Assembly: GCA_029224185.1 (NCBI GenBank)
Contig: CM055188.1
Span: forward strand, 17,582,497 to 17,646,496
From: Karalla daura
Lineage: Eukaryota > Chordata > Actinopteri > Chaetodontiformes > Leiognathidae
DNA: 64,000 nucleotides
Direction: 5' to 3'
The position numbers and the translations under genes are program-made. Numbering within the stretch: position 1 is the first letter of the stretch; each line of letters begins with the position of its first letter. Shown piece after piece: positions 1-9,215 of the stretch. The notes beneath the pieces are model-generated. The model had not been told where the DNA came from and made no database searches. It worked only from the letters and a program-made list of their open reading frames with translations.

Positions 1-81
1 CTTGAGAGATGAACCTATACAAACTGACACCATGGGGTCCTACTTATAAACTTTCAGACACTAACAGTTTGGTCTTATCAA

Positions 82-105
82 CACTGTGATGTCACAGTGA
101 CATCA
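82..105. repeat. Overlapping double palindrome (CRE-like box), reference copy
   Basis: Two dyads overlap. CACTGTGA/TCACAGTG (82-99) has perfect 8-bp arms around TG. TGATGTCAC/GTGACATCA (87-105) has perfect 9-bp arms around a single A. The second contains TGATGTCA and its exact reverse complement TGACATCA, 3 bp apart; each is one CpG transition from the CREB/ATF site TGACGTCA. The box recurs in essentially every monomer, including the diverged right-edge ones, with rare variants (GATATCAC near 46771 and 48303, GGTGTCAC near 19131 and 23125). It could bind a dimeric protein or form a small cruciform; neither is shown. Confidence 0.85.
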
Positions 106-158
106 TCAAGCACCTTGACACATTCAAAGGCACCTGATGCAGCTTGTGGATTGCACTG

Positions 159-188
159 ATCAAAGGCTGGTGTCAAAAAGCCTTTGAT
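159..188. repeat. Perfect 10-bp hairpin, reference copy
   Basis: ATCAAAGGCT (159-168) and AGCCTTTGAT (179-188) are exact reverse complements around a 10-base loop. The structure recurs in most monomers. It is weakened by single changes (CTGGTCAAAGG in m10 loses the outer part; AAAGACTTT near 25674 and 29665) and altered in right-edge monomers near 57015, 57627 and 57930. Confidence 0.85.
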
Positions 189-202
189 GTTTTTGCAAAG
201 CA

Positions 203-260
203 CAAAAAGCGAAAAAAAGATAAGAAAATATAAAAAAGAAAAATAAACCTAAAGGACAAT
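203..260. repeat. A-rich tract of the monomer, reference copy
   Basis: About 58 bp on the plus strand, almost all A with isolated G, T and C. A-runs of 5-7 are spaced about 9-10 bp, close to one helical turn, which predicts intrinsic curvature. This is the most variable part of the monomer in sequence and length; most monomer-type differences and indels fall here. Its minus strand reads as hydrophobic Phe/Leu/Ile codons, the source of membrane-like stretches in the spurious minus frames. Confidence 0.85.
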
Positions 261-290
261 TGGAAGAGAGGTGCAGACCCCGCCTTGGCC

Positions 291-322
291 GGTTCATCCT
301 AGTGGTCCTAGAGAGATGAACC
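291..322. repeat. 8-bp inverted repeat across the monomer junction, reference copy
   Basis: GGTTCATC (291-298) and GATGAACC (315-322) are exact reverse complements around a 16-base spacer, so a dyad spans the junction as defined here. It recurs in most monomers. Copies with CTCGTTCATC (m14) keep 7 of 8 pairs. Confidence 0.75.
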
Positions 323-615
323 TGAACAAACTGACACCATGGGGTCCTACTTATAAACTTTCAGAAACTTACAGTTTGGTCTTATCAACACTGTGATGTC
401 ACAGTGACATCATCAAGCACCTTGACACCTTCAAAGGCACCTGATGCAGCTTGTGGAATGCACTGATCAAAGGCTGGTGTCAAAAAGCCTTTGATGTTTT
501 TGCAAAGCACAAAAAGCGAAAAAAAGATAAGAAAACATAAAAAAAGACAAATAAAACTAAAAGAAAATTGGAAGAGAGGTGCAGACCCCGCCTTGGCCGG
601 TTCATCCTAGTGGTC
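308..615. repeat. Monomer type m2
   Basis: Marked by CTGAACAAAC, CAGAAACTTACAG and GATAAGAAAACAT with tail GCAGACCCCGCC. The CAGAAAC variant is private to this type in the left part of the array and marks the left half of the chimeric monomer at 4608. Confidence 0.88.
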
Positions 616-922
616 CTCGAGAGATGAACCTATACAAACTGACACCATGGGGTCCTACTTATAAACTTTCAGACACTAACAGTTTGGTCTTATCAACACT
701 GTGATGTCACAGTGACATCATCAAGCACCTTGACACCTTCAAAGGCACCTGATGCAGCTTGTGGAATGTACTGATCAAAGGCTGGTGTCAAAAAGCCTTT
801 GATATTTTTGCAAAGCACAAAAAGCGAAAAAAAGATAAAAAATATAAAAAAAGACAAATAAAACTAAAAGAAAATTGGAAGAGAGGTGCAGACCCCTCCT
901 GGGTCGGTTCATCCCACTGGTC
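616..922. repeat. Monomer type m3
   Basis: Marked by an XhoI-like CTCGAG at the start, GAATGTACTG, GATATTTTTG and the tail CCCTCCTGGGTCGG. Its A-rich tract is the most regular: runs of 5, 7, 6 and 7 A at 819-823, 827-833, 837-842 and 846-852. Confidence 0.88.
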
Positions 923-1229
923 CTAGAGAGATGAACCTAAGCAAACTGACTCCATGGGGTCCTACTTATAAACTTTCAGACACTAACAGTTTGGTCTTAT
1001 CAACACTGTGATGTCACAGTGACATCATCAAGCACCTTGACACCTTCAAAGGCACCTGATGCAGCTTGTGGAATGCACTGATCAAAGGCTGGTGTCAAAA
1101 AGCCTTTGATGTTTTTGCAAAGCACAAAAAGCAAAAAAAAGAAAAAAAATATAAAAAAAGACAAATAAACCTAAAAGACAATTGGAAGAGAGGTGCAGAC
1201 CCCGCCTTGGCCGGTTCATCCTAGTGGTC
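923..1229. repeat. Monomer type m4
   Basis: Marked by CTAAGCAAACTGACTCC and a GCAAAAAAAAG A-tract start. Recurs with its neighbours in the A and B units. Confidence 0.88.
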
Positions 1230-1536
1230 CTCGAGAGATGAACCTATACAAACTGACACCATGGGGTCCTACTTATAAACTTTCAGACACTAACAGTTTG
1301 GTCTTATCAACACTGTGATGTCACAGTGACATCATCAAGCACCTTGACACCTTCAAAGGCACCTGATGCAGCTTGTGGATTGCACTGATCAAAGGCTGGT
1401 GTCAAAAAGCCTTTGATGTTTTTGCAAAGCACAAAAAGCAAAAAAAAGAAAAAATATACAAAAAAAGACAAATAAAACTAAAAGACAATTGGAAGAGAGG
1501 TGCAGACCCCTCCTGGGCCGGTTCATCCCACTGGTC
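1230..1536. repeat. Monomer type m5
   Basis: Marked by CTCGAG, GGATTGCAC and ATATACAAAAAAAG with tail CCCTCCTGGGCCGG. Absent from the 13-monomer B unit. Confidence 0.87.
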
Positions 1537-1844
1537 CTAGAGAGATGAACCTGAACAAACTGACACCATGGGGTCCTACTTATAAACTTTCAGACACTTA
1601 CAGTTTGGTCTTATCAACACTGTGATGTCACAGTGACATCATCAAGCACCTTGACACCTTCAAAGGCACCTGATGCAGCTTGTGGAATGCACTGATCAAA
1701 GGCTGGTGTCAAAAAGCCTTTGATGTTTTTGCAAAGCACAAAAAGCGAAAAAAAGATAAGAAAACATAAAAAAAGACAAATAAAACTAAAAGAAAATTTG
1801 AAGAGAGGTGCATTCCCCGCCTTGGCCGGTTCATCCTAGTGGTC
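1537..1844. repeat. Monomer type m6
   Basis: Marked by CTGAAC, GAAAACAT, AATTTGAAGAGAGG and GCATTCCCCG. Confidence 0.87.
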
Positions 1845-2151
1845 CTAGAGAGATGAACCTATACAAACTGACACCATGGGGTCCTACTTATAAACTTTCA
1901 GACACTTACAGTTTGGTCTTATCAACACTGTGATGTCACAGTGACATCATCAAGCACCTTGACACCTTCAAAGGGACCTGATGCAGCTTGTGGATTGCAC
2001 TGATCAAAGGCTGGTGTCAAAAAGCCTTTGATGTTTTTGCAAAGCACAAAAAGCGAAAAAAAGATAAGAAAATATAAAAAAGAAAAATAAACCTAAAGGA
2101 CAATTGGAAGAGAGGTGCAGACCCCGCCTTGGCCGGTTCATCCTAGTGGTC
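1845..2151. repeat. Monomer type m7
   Basis: Marked by AAAGGGACCTGATG (others AAAGGCACC), GGATTGCAC and the m1-like tail CTAAAGGAC. Confidence 0.87.
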
Positions 2152-2458
2152 CTAGAGAGATGAACCTATACAAACTGACACCATGGGGACCTACTTATAA
2201 ACTTTCAGACACTAACAGTTTGGTCTTATCAACACTGTGATGTCACAGTGACATCATCAAGCACCTTGACACCTTCAAAGGCACCTGATGCAGCTTGTGG
2301 AATGCACTGATCAAAGGCTGGTGTCAAAAAGCCTTTGATGTTTTTGCAAAGCACAAAAAGCAAAAAAAAGAAAAAATATATAAAAAAAGACAAATAAACC
2401 TAAAAGACAATTGGAAGAGAGGTGCAGACCCCGCCTTGGCCGGTTCATCCTAGTGGTC
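2152..2458. repeat. Monomer type m8
   Basis: Marked by CCATGGGGACCTAC (others GGGGTCC). This private base lets the m8 copies at 16280, 20274 and around 26724, 30715 and 40852 be followed across HOR variants. Confidence 0.88.
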
Positions 2459-2764
2459 CTAGAGAGATGAACCTGAACAAACTGACACCATGGGGTCCTA
2501 CTTATAAACTTTCAGACACTTACAGTTTGGTCTTATCAACACTGTGATGTCACAGTGACATCATCAAGCACCTTGACACCTTCAAAGGCACCTGATGCAG
2601 CTTGTGGAATGCACTGATCAAAGGCTGGTGTCAAAAAGCCTTTGATGTTTTGCAAAGCAGAAAAAGCAAAAAAAAGCAAAAATATATAAAAAAAGACAAA
2701 TAAACCTAAAAGACAATTGGAAGAGAGGTGCAGACCCCGCCTTGGCCGGTTCATCCTAGTGGTC
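2459..2764. repeat. Monomer type m9 (one-base deletion)
   Basis: One T is lost in the GATGTTTTGC run, giving 306 bp, and GCAAAAATATAT follows. The deletion opens a longer minus-strand frame, which is why the same 72-codon frame recurs at each m9 copy. Here and at 7374 the cell GCAAAGCAGAAAAAGC is also private. Confidence 0.88.
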
Positions 2765-3071
2765 CTAGAGAGATGAACCTGAACAAACTGACACCATGGG
2801 GTCCTACTTATAAACTTTCAGACACTTACAGTTTGGTCTTATCAACACTGTGATGTCACAGTGACATCATCAAGCACCTTGACACCTTCAAAGGCACCTG
2901 ATGCAGCTTGTGGAATGCACTGGTCAAAGGCTGGTGTCAAAAAGCCTTTGATGTTTTTGCAAAGCACAAAAAGCAAAAAAAAGATAAGAAAACATAAAAA
3001 AGACAAATAAAACTAAAAGAAAATTTGAAGAAAGGTGCATTCCCCGCCTTGGCCGGTTCATCCTAGTGGTC
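2765..3071. repeat. Monomer type m10
   Basis: Marked by GCACTGGTCAAAGG, which destroys the TGATCA (BclI) site present in most other monomers, and by TTTGAAGAAAGG with GCATTCCCCG. Confidence 0.88.
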
Positions 3072-3378
3072 CTCGAGAGATGAACCTGAACAAACTGACA
3101 CCATGGGGTCCTACTTATAAACTTTCAGACACTAACAGTTTGGTCTTATCAACACTGTGATGTCACAGTGACATCATCAAGCACCTTGACACCTTCAAAG
3201 GCACCTGATGCAGCTTGTGGAATGCACTGATCAAAGGCTGGTGTCAAAAAGCCTTTGATGCTTTTGCAAAGCACAAAAAGCAAAAACAAGAAAAAAAATA
3301 TAAAAAAAGACAAATAAACCTAAAAGACAATTGGAAGAGAGGTGCGGACCCCGCCTTGGCCGGTTCATCCTAGTGGTC
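3072..3378. repeat. Monomer type m11
   Basis: Marked by CTCGAG, CTGAAC, GATGCTTTTGC and, in A copies 1 and 2, GCAAAAACAAG and GTGCGGACC. Confidence 0.87.
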
Positions 3379-3685
3379 CTCGAGAGATGAACCTATACAA
3401 ACTGACACCATGGGGTCCTACTTATAAACTTTCAGACACTAACAGTTTGGTCTTATCAACACTGTGATGTCACAGTGACATCATCAAGCACCTTGACACC
3501 TTCAAAGGCACCTGATGCAGCTTGTGGAATGTACTGATCAAAGGCTGGTGTCAAAAAGCCTTTGATGTTTTTGCAAAGCACAAAAAGCGAAAAAAAGATA
3601 AAAAATATAAAAAAAGACAAATAAAACTAAAAGAAAATTGGAAGAGAGGTGCTAGCCCCTCCTGGGCCGGTTCATCCCACTGGTC
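3379..3685. repeat. Monomer type m12
   Basis: Marked by CTCGAG, GAATGTAC and the tail GGTGCTAGCCCCTCCTGGGC (NheI GCTAGC). A derivative with TTATGAAC and GATGTTTGTG replaces it at 17508, 21502 and around 38087. Confidence 0.86.
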
Positions 3686-3992
3686 CTAGAGAGATGAACC
3701 AAAACAAACTGACACCATGGGGTCCTACTTATAAACTTTCAGACACTTACAGTTTGGTCTTATCAACACTGTGATGTCACAGTGACATCATCAAGCACCT
3801 TGACACCTTCAAAGGCACCTGATGCAGCTTGTGGATTGCACTGATCAAAGGCTGGTGTCAAAAAGCCTTTGATGTTTTTGCAAAGCACAAAAAGCAAAAA
3901 AAAGAAAAAATATATAAAAAAAGACAAATAAACCTAAAAGACAATTGGAAGAGAGGTGCAGACCCCGCCTTGGCCGGTTCATCCTAGTGGTC
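3686..3992. repeat. Monomer type m13
   Basis: Marked by GAACCAAAACAAAC and GGATTGCAC. Almost always follows m12, so m12-m13 behaves as a dimer that can be amplified by itself (see 24574-25801). Confidence 0.87.
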
Positions 3993-4300
3993 CTAGAGAG
4001 ATGAACCTAAACAAACTGACACCATGGGGTCCTACTTATAAACTTTCAGACACTTATTGTTTGGTCTTATCAACACTGTGATGTCACAGTGACATCATCA
4101 AGCACCTTGACACCTTCAAAGGCACCTGATGCAGCTTGTGGAATGTACTGATCAAAGGCTGGTGTCAAAAAGCCTTTGATGTTTTTGCAAAGCACAAAAA
4201 GCGAAAAAAAGATAAAAAATATAAAAAAAAGACAAATAAAACTAAACGAAAATTGGAAGAGAGGTGCTAGCCCCTCCTGGGCTCGTTCATCCCACTGGTC
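3993..4300. repeat. Monomer type m14
   Basis: Marked by ACACTTATTGTTTGG, GAATGTAC, AAACGAAAATTGG and GCTAGCCCCTCCTGGGCTCG. Supplies the right half of the chimeric monomer at 4608. Confidence 0.9.
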
Positions 4301-4915
4301 CTTGAGAGATGAACCTATACAAACTGACACCATGGGGTCCTACTTATAAACTTTCAGACACTAACAGTTTGGTCTTATCAACACTGTGATGTCACAGTGA
4401 CATCATCAAGCACCTTGACACATTCAAAGGCACCTGATGCAGCTTGTGGATTGCACTGATCAAAGGCTGGTGTCAAAAAGCCTTTGATGTTTTTGCAAAG
4501 CACAAAAAGCGAAAAAAAGATAAGAAAATATAAAAAAGAAAAATAAACCTAAAGGACAATTGGAAGAGAGGTGCAGACCCCGCCTTGGCCGGTTCATCCT
4601 AGTGGTCCTAGAGAGATGAACCTGAACAAACTGACACCATGGGGTCCTACTTATAAACTTTCAGAAACTTACAGTTTGGTCTTATCAACACTGTGATGTC
4701 ACAGTGACATCATCAAGCACCTTGACACCTTCAAAGGCACCTGATGCAGCTTGTGGAATGTACTGATCAAAGGCTGGTGTCAAAAAGCCTTTGATGTTTT
4801 TGCAAAGCACAAAAAGCGAAAAAAAGATAAAAAATATAAAAAAAAGACAAATAAAACTAAACGAAAATTGGAAGAGAGGTGCTAGCCCCTCCTGGGCTCG
4901 TTCATCCCACTGGTC
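4301..4915. repeat. Two-monomer insertion: m1 plus m2/m14 chimera
   Basis: A second m1 (4301-4607) is followed by a monomer (4608-4915) that starts as m2 (CTGAAC, CAGAAACTTACAG) and ends as m14 (GAATGTAC, AAACGAAAA, GGGCTCG). The switch lies between about 4673 and 4761, within the palindrome-containing segment where m2 and m14 are identical. The next A unit then starts at 4916. This is the product expected of unequal crossing-over between m2 of one unit and m14 of another. Confidence 0.9.
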
Positions 4916-7900
4916 CTTGAGAGATGAACCTATACAAACTGACACCATGGGGTCCTACTTATAAACTTTCAGACACTAACAGTTTGGTCTTATCAACACT
5001 GTGATGTCACAGTGACATCATCAAGCACCTTGACACATTCAAAGGCACCTGATGCAGCTTGTGGATTGCACTGATCAAAGGCTGGTGTCAAAAAGCCTTT
5101 GATGTTTTTGCAAAGCACAAAAAGCGAAAAAAAGATAAGAAAATATAAAAAAGAAAAATAAACCTAAAGGACAATTGGAAGAGAGGTGCAGACCCCGCCT
5201 TGGCCGGTTCATCCTAGTGGTCCTAGAGAGATGAACCTGAACAAACTGACACCATGGGGTCCTACTTATAAACTTTCAGAAACTTACAGTTTGGTCTTAT
5301 CAACACTGTGATGTCACAGTGACATCATCAAGCACCTTGACACCTTCAAAGGCACCTGATGCAGCTTGTGGAATGCACTGATCAAAGGCTGGTGTCAAAA
5401 AGCCTTTGATGTTTTTGCAAAGCACAAAAAGCGAAAAAAAGATAAGAAAACATAAAAAAAGACAAATAAAACTAAAAGAAAATTGGAAGAGAGGTGCAGA
5501 CCCCGCCTTGGCCGGTTCATCCTAGTGGTCCTCGAGAGATGAACCTATACAAACTGACACCATGGGGTCCTACTTATAAACTTTCAGACACTAACAGTTT
5601 GGTCTTATCAACACTGTGATGTCACAGTGACATCATCAAGCACCTTGACACCTTCAAAGGCACCTGATGCAGCTTGTGGAATGTACTGATCAAAGGCTGG
5701 TGTCAAAAAGCCTTTGATATTTTTGCAAAGCACAAAAAGCGAAAAAAAGATAAAAAATATAAAAAAAGACAAATAAAACTAAAAGAAAATTGGAAGAGAG
5801 GTGCAGACCCCTCCTGGGTCGGTTCATCCCACTGGTCCTAGAGAGATGAACCTAAGCAAACTGACTCCATGGGGTCCTACTTATAAACTTTCAGACACTA
5901 ACAGTTTGGTCTTATCAACACTGTGATGTCACAGTGACATCATCAAGCACCTTGACACCTTCAAAGGCACCTGATGCAGCTTGTGGAATGCACTGATCAA
6001 AGGCTGGTGTCAAAAAGCCTTTGATGTTTTTGCAAAGCACAAAAAGCAAAAAAAAGAAAAAAAATATAAAAAAAGACAAATAAACCTAAAAGACAATTGG
6101 AAGAGAGGTGCAGACCCCGCCTTGGCCGGTTCATCCTAGTGGTCCTCGAGAGATGAACCTATACAAACTGACACCATGGGGTCCTACTTATAAACTTTCA
6201 GACACTAACAGTTTGGTCTTATCAACACTGTGATGTCACAGTGACATCATCAAGCACCTTGACACCTTCAAAGGCACCTGATGCAGCTTGTGGATTGCAC
6301 TGATCAAAGGCTGGTGTCAAAAAGCCTTTGATGTTTTTGCAAAGCACAAAAAGCAAAAAAAAGAAAAAATATACAAAAAAAGACAAATAAAACTAAAAGA
6401 CAATTGGAAGAGAGGTGCAGACCCCTCCTGGGCCGGTTCATCCCACTGGTCCTAGAGAGATGAACCTGAACAAACTGACACCATGGGGTCCTACTTATAA
6501 ACTTTCAGACACTTACAGTTTGGTCTTATCAACACTGTGATGTCACAGTGACATCATCAAGCACCTTGACACCTTCAAAGGCACCTGATGCAGCTTGTGG
6601 AATGCACTGATCAAAGGCTGGTGTCAAAAAGCCTTTGATGTTTTTGCAAAGCACAAAAAGCGAAAAAAAGATAAGAAAACATAAAAAAAGACAAATAAAA
6701 CTAAAAGAAAATTTGAAGAGAGGTGCATTCCCCGCCTTGGCCGGTTCATCCTAGTGGTCCTAGAGAGATGAACCTATACAAACTGACACCATGGGGTCCT
6801 ACTTATAAACTTTCAGACACTTACAGTTTGGTCTTATCAACACTGTGATGTCACAGTGACATCATCAAGCACCTTGACACCTTCAAAGGGACCTGATGCA
6901 GCTTGTGGATTGCACTGATCAAAGGCTGGTGTCAAAAAGCCTTTGATGTTTTTGCAAAGCACAAAAAGCGAAAAAAAGATAAGAAAATATAAAAAAGAAA
7001 AATAAACCTAAAGGACAATTGGAAGAGAGGTGCAGACCCCGCCTTGGCCGGTTCATCCTAGTGGTCCTAGAGAGATGAACCTATACAAACTGACACCATG
7101 GGGACCTACTTATAAACTTTCAGACACTAACAGTTTGGTCTTATCAACACTGTGATGTCACAGTGACATCATCAAGCACCTTGACACCTTCAAAGGCACC
7201 TGATGCAGCTTGTGGAATGCACTGATCAAAGGCTGGTGTCAAAAAGCCTTTGATGTTTTTGCAAAGCACAAAAAGCAAAAAAAAGAAAAAATATATAAAA
7301 AAAGACAAATAAACCTAAAAGACAATTGGAAGAGAGGTGCAGACCCCGCCTTGGCCGGTTCATCCTAGTGGTCCTAGAGAGATGAACCTGAACAAACTGA
7401 CACCATGGGGTCCTACTTATAAACTTTCAGACACTTACAGTTTGGTCTTATCAACACTGTGATGTCACAGTGACATCATCAAGCACCTTGACACCTTCAA
7501 AGGCACCTGATGCAGCTTGTGGAATGCACTGATCAAAGGCTGGTGTCAAAAAGCCTTTGATGTTTTGCAAAGCAGAAAAAGCAAAAAAAAGCAAAAATAT
7601 ATAAAAAAAGACAAATAAACCTAAAAGACAATTGGAAGAGAGGTGCAGACCCCGCCTTGGCCGGTTCATCCTAGTGGTCCTAGAGAGATGAACCTGAACA
7701 AACTGACACCATGGGGTCCTACTTATAAACTTTCAGACACTTACAGTTTGGTCTTATCAACACTGTGATGTCACAGTGACATCATCAAGCACCTTGACAC
7801 CTTCAAAGGCACCTGATGCAGCTTGTGGAATGCACTGGTCAAAGGCTGGTGTCAAAAAGCCTTTGATGTTTTTGCAAAGCACAAAAAGCAAAAAAAAGAT

Positions 7901-9215
7901 AAGAAAACATAAAAAAGACAAATAAAACTAAAAGAAAATTTGAAGAAAGGTGCATTCCCCGCCTTGGCCGGTTCATCCTAGTGGTCCTCGAGAGATGAAC
8001 CTGAACAAACTGACACCATGGGGTCCTACTTATAAACTTTCAGACACTAACAGTTTGGTCTTATCAACACTGTGATGTCACAGTGACATCATCAAGCACC
8101 TTGACACCTTCAAAGGCACCTGATGCAGCTTGTGGAATGCACTGATCAAAGGCTGGTGTCAAAAAGCCTTTGATGCTTTTGCAAAGCACAAAAAGCAAAA
8201 ACAAGAAAAAAAATATAAAAAAAGACAAATAAACCTAAAAGACAATTGGAAGAGAGGTGCGGACCCCGCCTTGGCCGGTTCATCCTAGTGGTCCTCGAGA
8301 GATGAACCTATACAAACTGACACCATGGGGTCCTACTTATAAACTTTCAGACACTAACAGTTTGGTCTTATCAACACTGTGATGTCACAGTGACATCATC
8401 AAGCACCTTGACACCTTCAAAGGCACCTGATGCAGCTTGTGGAATGTACTGATCAAAGGCTGGTGTCAAAAAGCCTTTGATGTTTTTGCAAAGCACAAAA
8501 AGCGAAAAAAAGATAAAAAATATAAAAAAAGACAAATAAAACTAAAAGAAAATTGGAAGAGAGGTGCTAGCCCCTCCTGGGCCGGTTCATCCCACTGGTC
8601 CTAGAGAGATGAACCAAAACAAACTGACACCATGGGGTCCTACTTATAAACTTTCAGACACTTACAGTTTGGTCTTATCAACACTGTGATGTCACAGTGA
8701 CATCATCAAGCACCTTGACACCTTCAAAGGCACCTGATGCAGCTTGTGGATTGCACTGATCAAAGGCTGGTGTCAAAAAGCCTTTGATGTTTTTGCAAAG
8801 CACAAAAAGCAAAAAAAAGAAAAAATATATAAAAAAAGACAAATAAACCTAAAAGACAATTGGAAGAGAGGTGCAGACCCCGCCTTGGCCGGTTCATCCT
8901 AGTGGTCCTAGAGAGATGAACCTAAACAAACTGACACCATGGGGTCCTACTTATAAACTTTCAGACACTTATTGTTTGGTCTTATCAACACTGTGATGTC
9001 ACAGTGACATCATCAAGCACCTTGACACCTTCAAAGGCACCTGATGCAGCTTGTGGAATGTACTGATCAAAGGCTGGTGTCAAAAAGCCTTTGATGTTTT
9101 TGCAAAGCACAAAAAGCGAAAAAAAGATAAAAAATATAAAAAAAAGACAAATAAAACTAAACGAAAATTGGAAGAGAGGTGCTAGCCCCTCCTGGGCTCG
9201 TTCATCCCACTGGTC
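4916..9215. repeat. HOR A, copy 2 (14 monomers)
   Basis: Repeats 1-4300 at an offset of 4,915 bp. The private changes of m3, m8, m9 and m11 recur at the expected places (for example the m9 deletion near 7562). No difference from copy 1 was found in spot comparison. Confidence 0.93.

Larger units (their letters stand above)
1..307. repeat. Monomer type m1
   Basis: Marked by TTGAGAG, CTATACAAAC, GACACATTCAAAGG (most types have CACCTTC), GGATTGCAC and the tail GAAAAATAAACCTAAAGGAC. Also found at 4301, 4916, 9216, 14437 and 34706. The 14437 and 34706 copies share AAACATTCAG. Confidence 0.9.
1..4300. repeat. HOR A, copy 1 (14 monomers, 4,300 bp)
   Basis: Fourteen distinguishable monomers, m1 to m14, make the unit; it restarts with the same m1 at 4301 and again at 4916. 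Spot comparison with 4916-9215 showed no difference, including private variants such as the one-base T-run loss in m9 and GATGCTTTT in m11. Near identity between 4.3-kb units, beside clear differences between neighbouring monomers, is the hallmark of HOR homogenisation by unequal exchange or amplification. Confidence 0.93.

Noticed and set aside
203..260. A-rich tract as the poly(A) tail of a SINE or LINE that founded the monomer
   Set aside because: Attractive, but no RNA polymerase III promoter, LINE 3' end or target duplication was seen, so it is not called.
291..299. GGTTCATCC as a tRNA/SINE-type RNA polymerase III B box
   Set aside because: It resembles GGTTCGANTCC only in part and breaks the consensus at a core base. 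No A box lies at the right distance.
2536..2754. Recurrent minus-strand frames of 72-88 codons (also plus-strand frames of 68-75 codons) at many monomers
   Set aside because: They are the same satellite bases read in a frame that happens to be open. The shared C-terminal part is the palindrome box, the hydrophobic part is the A-tract, and monomer length (307, not a multiple of 3) moves the frame in each copy. Indels in the A-tract open and close them.
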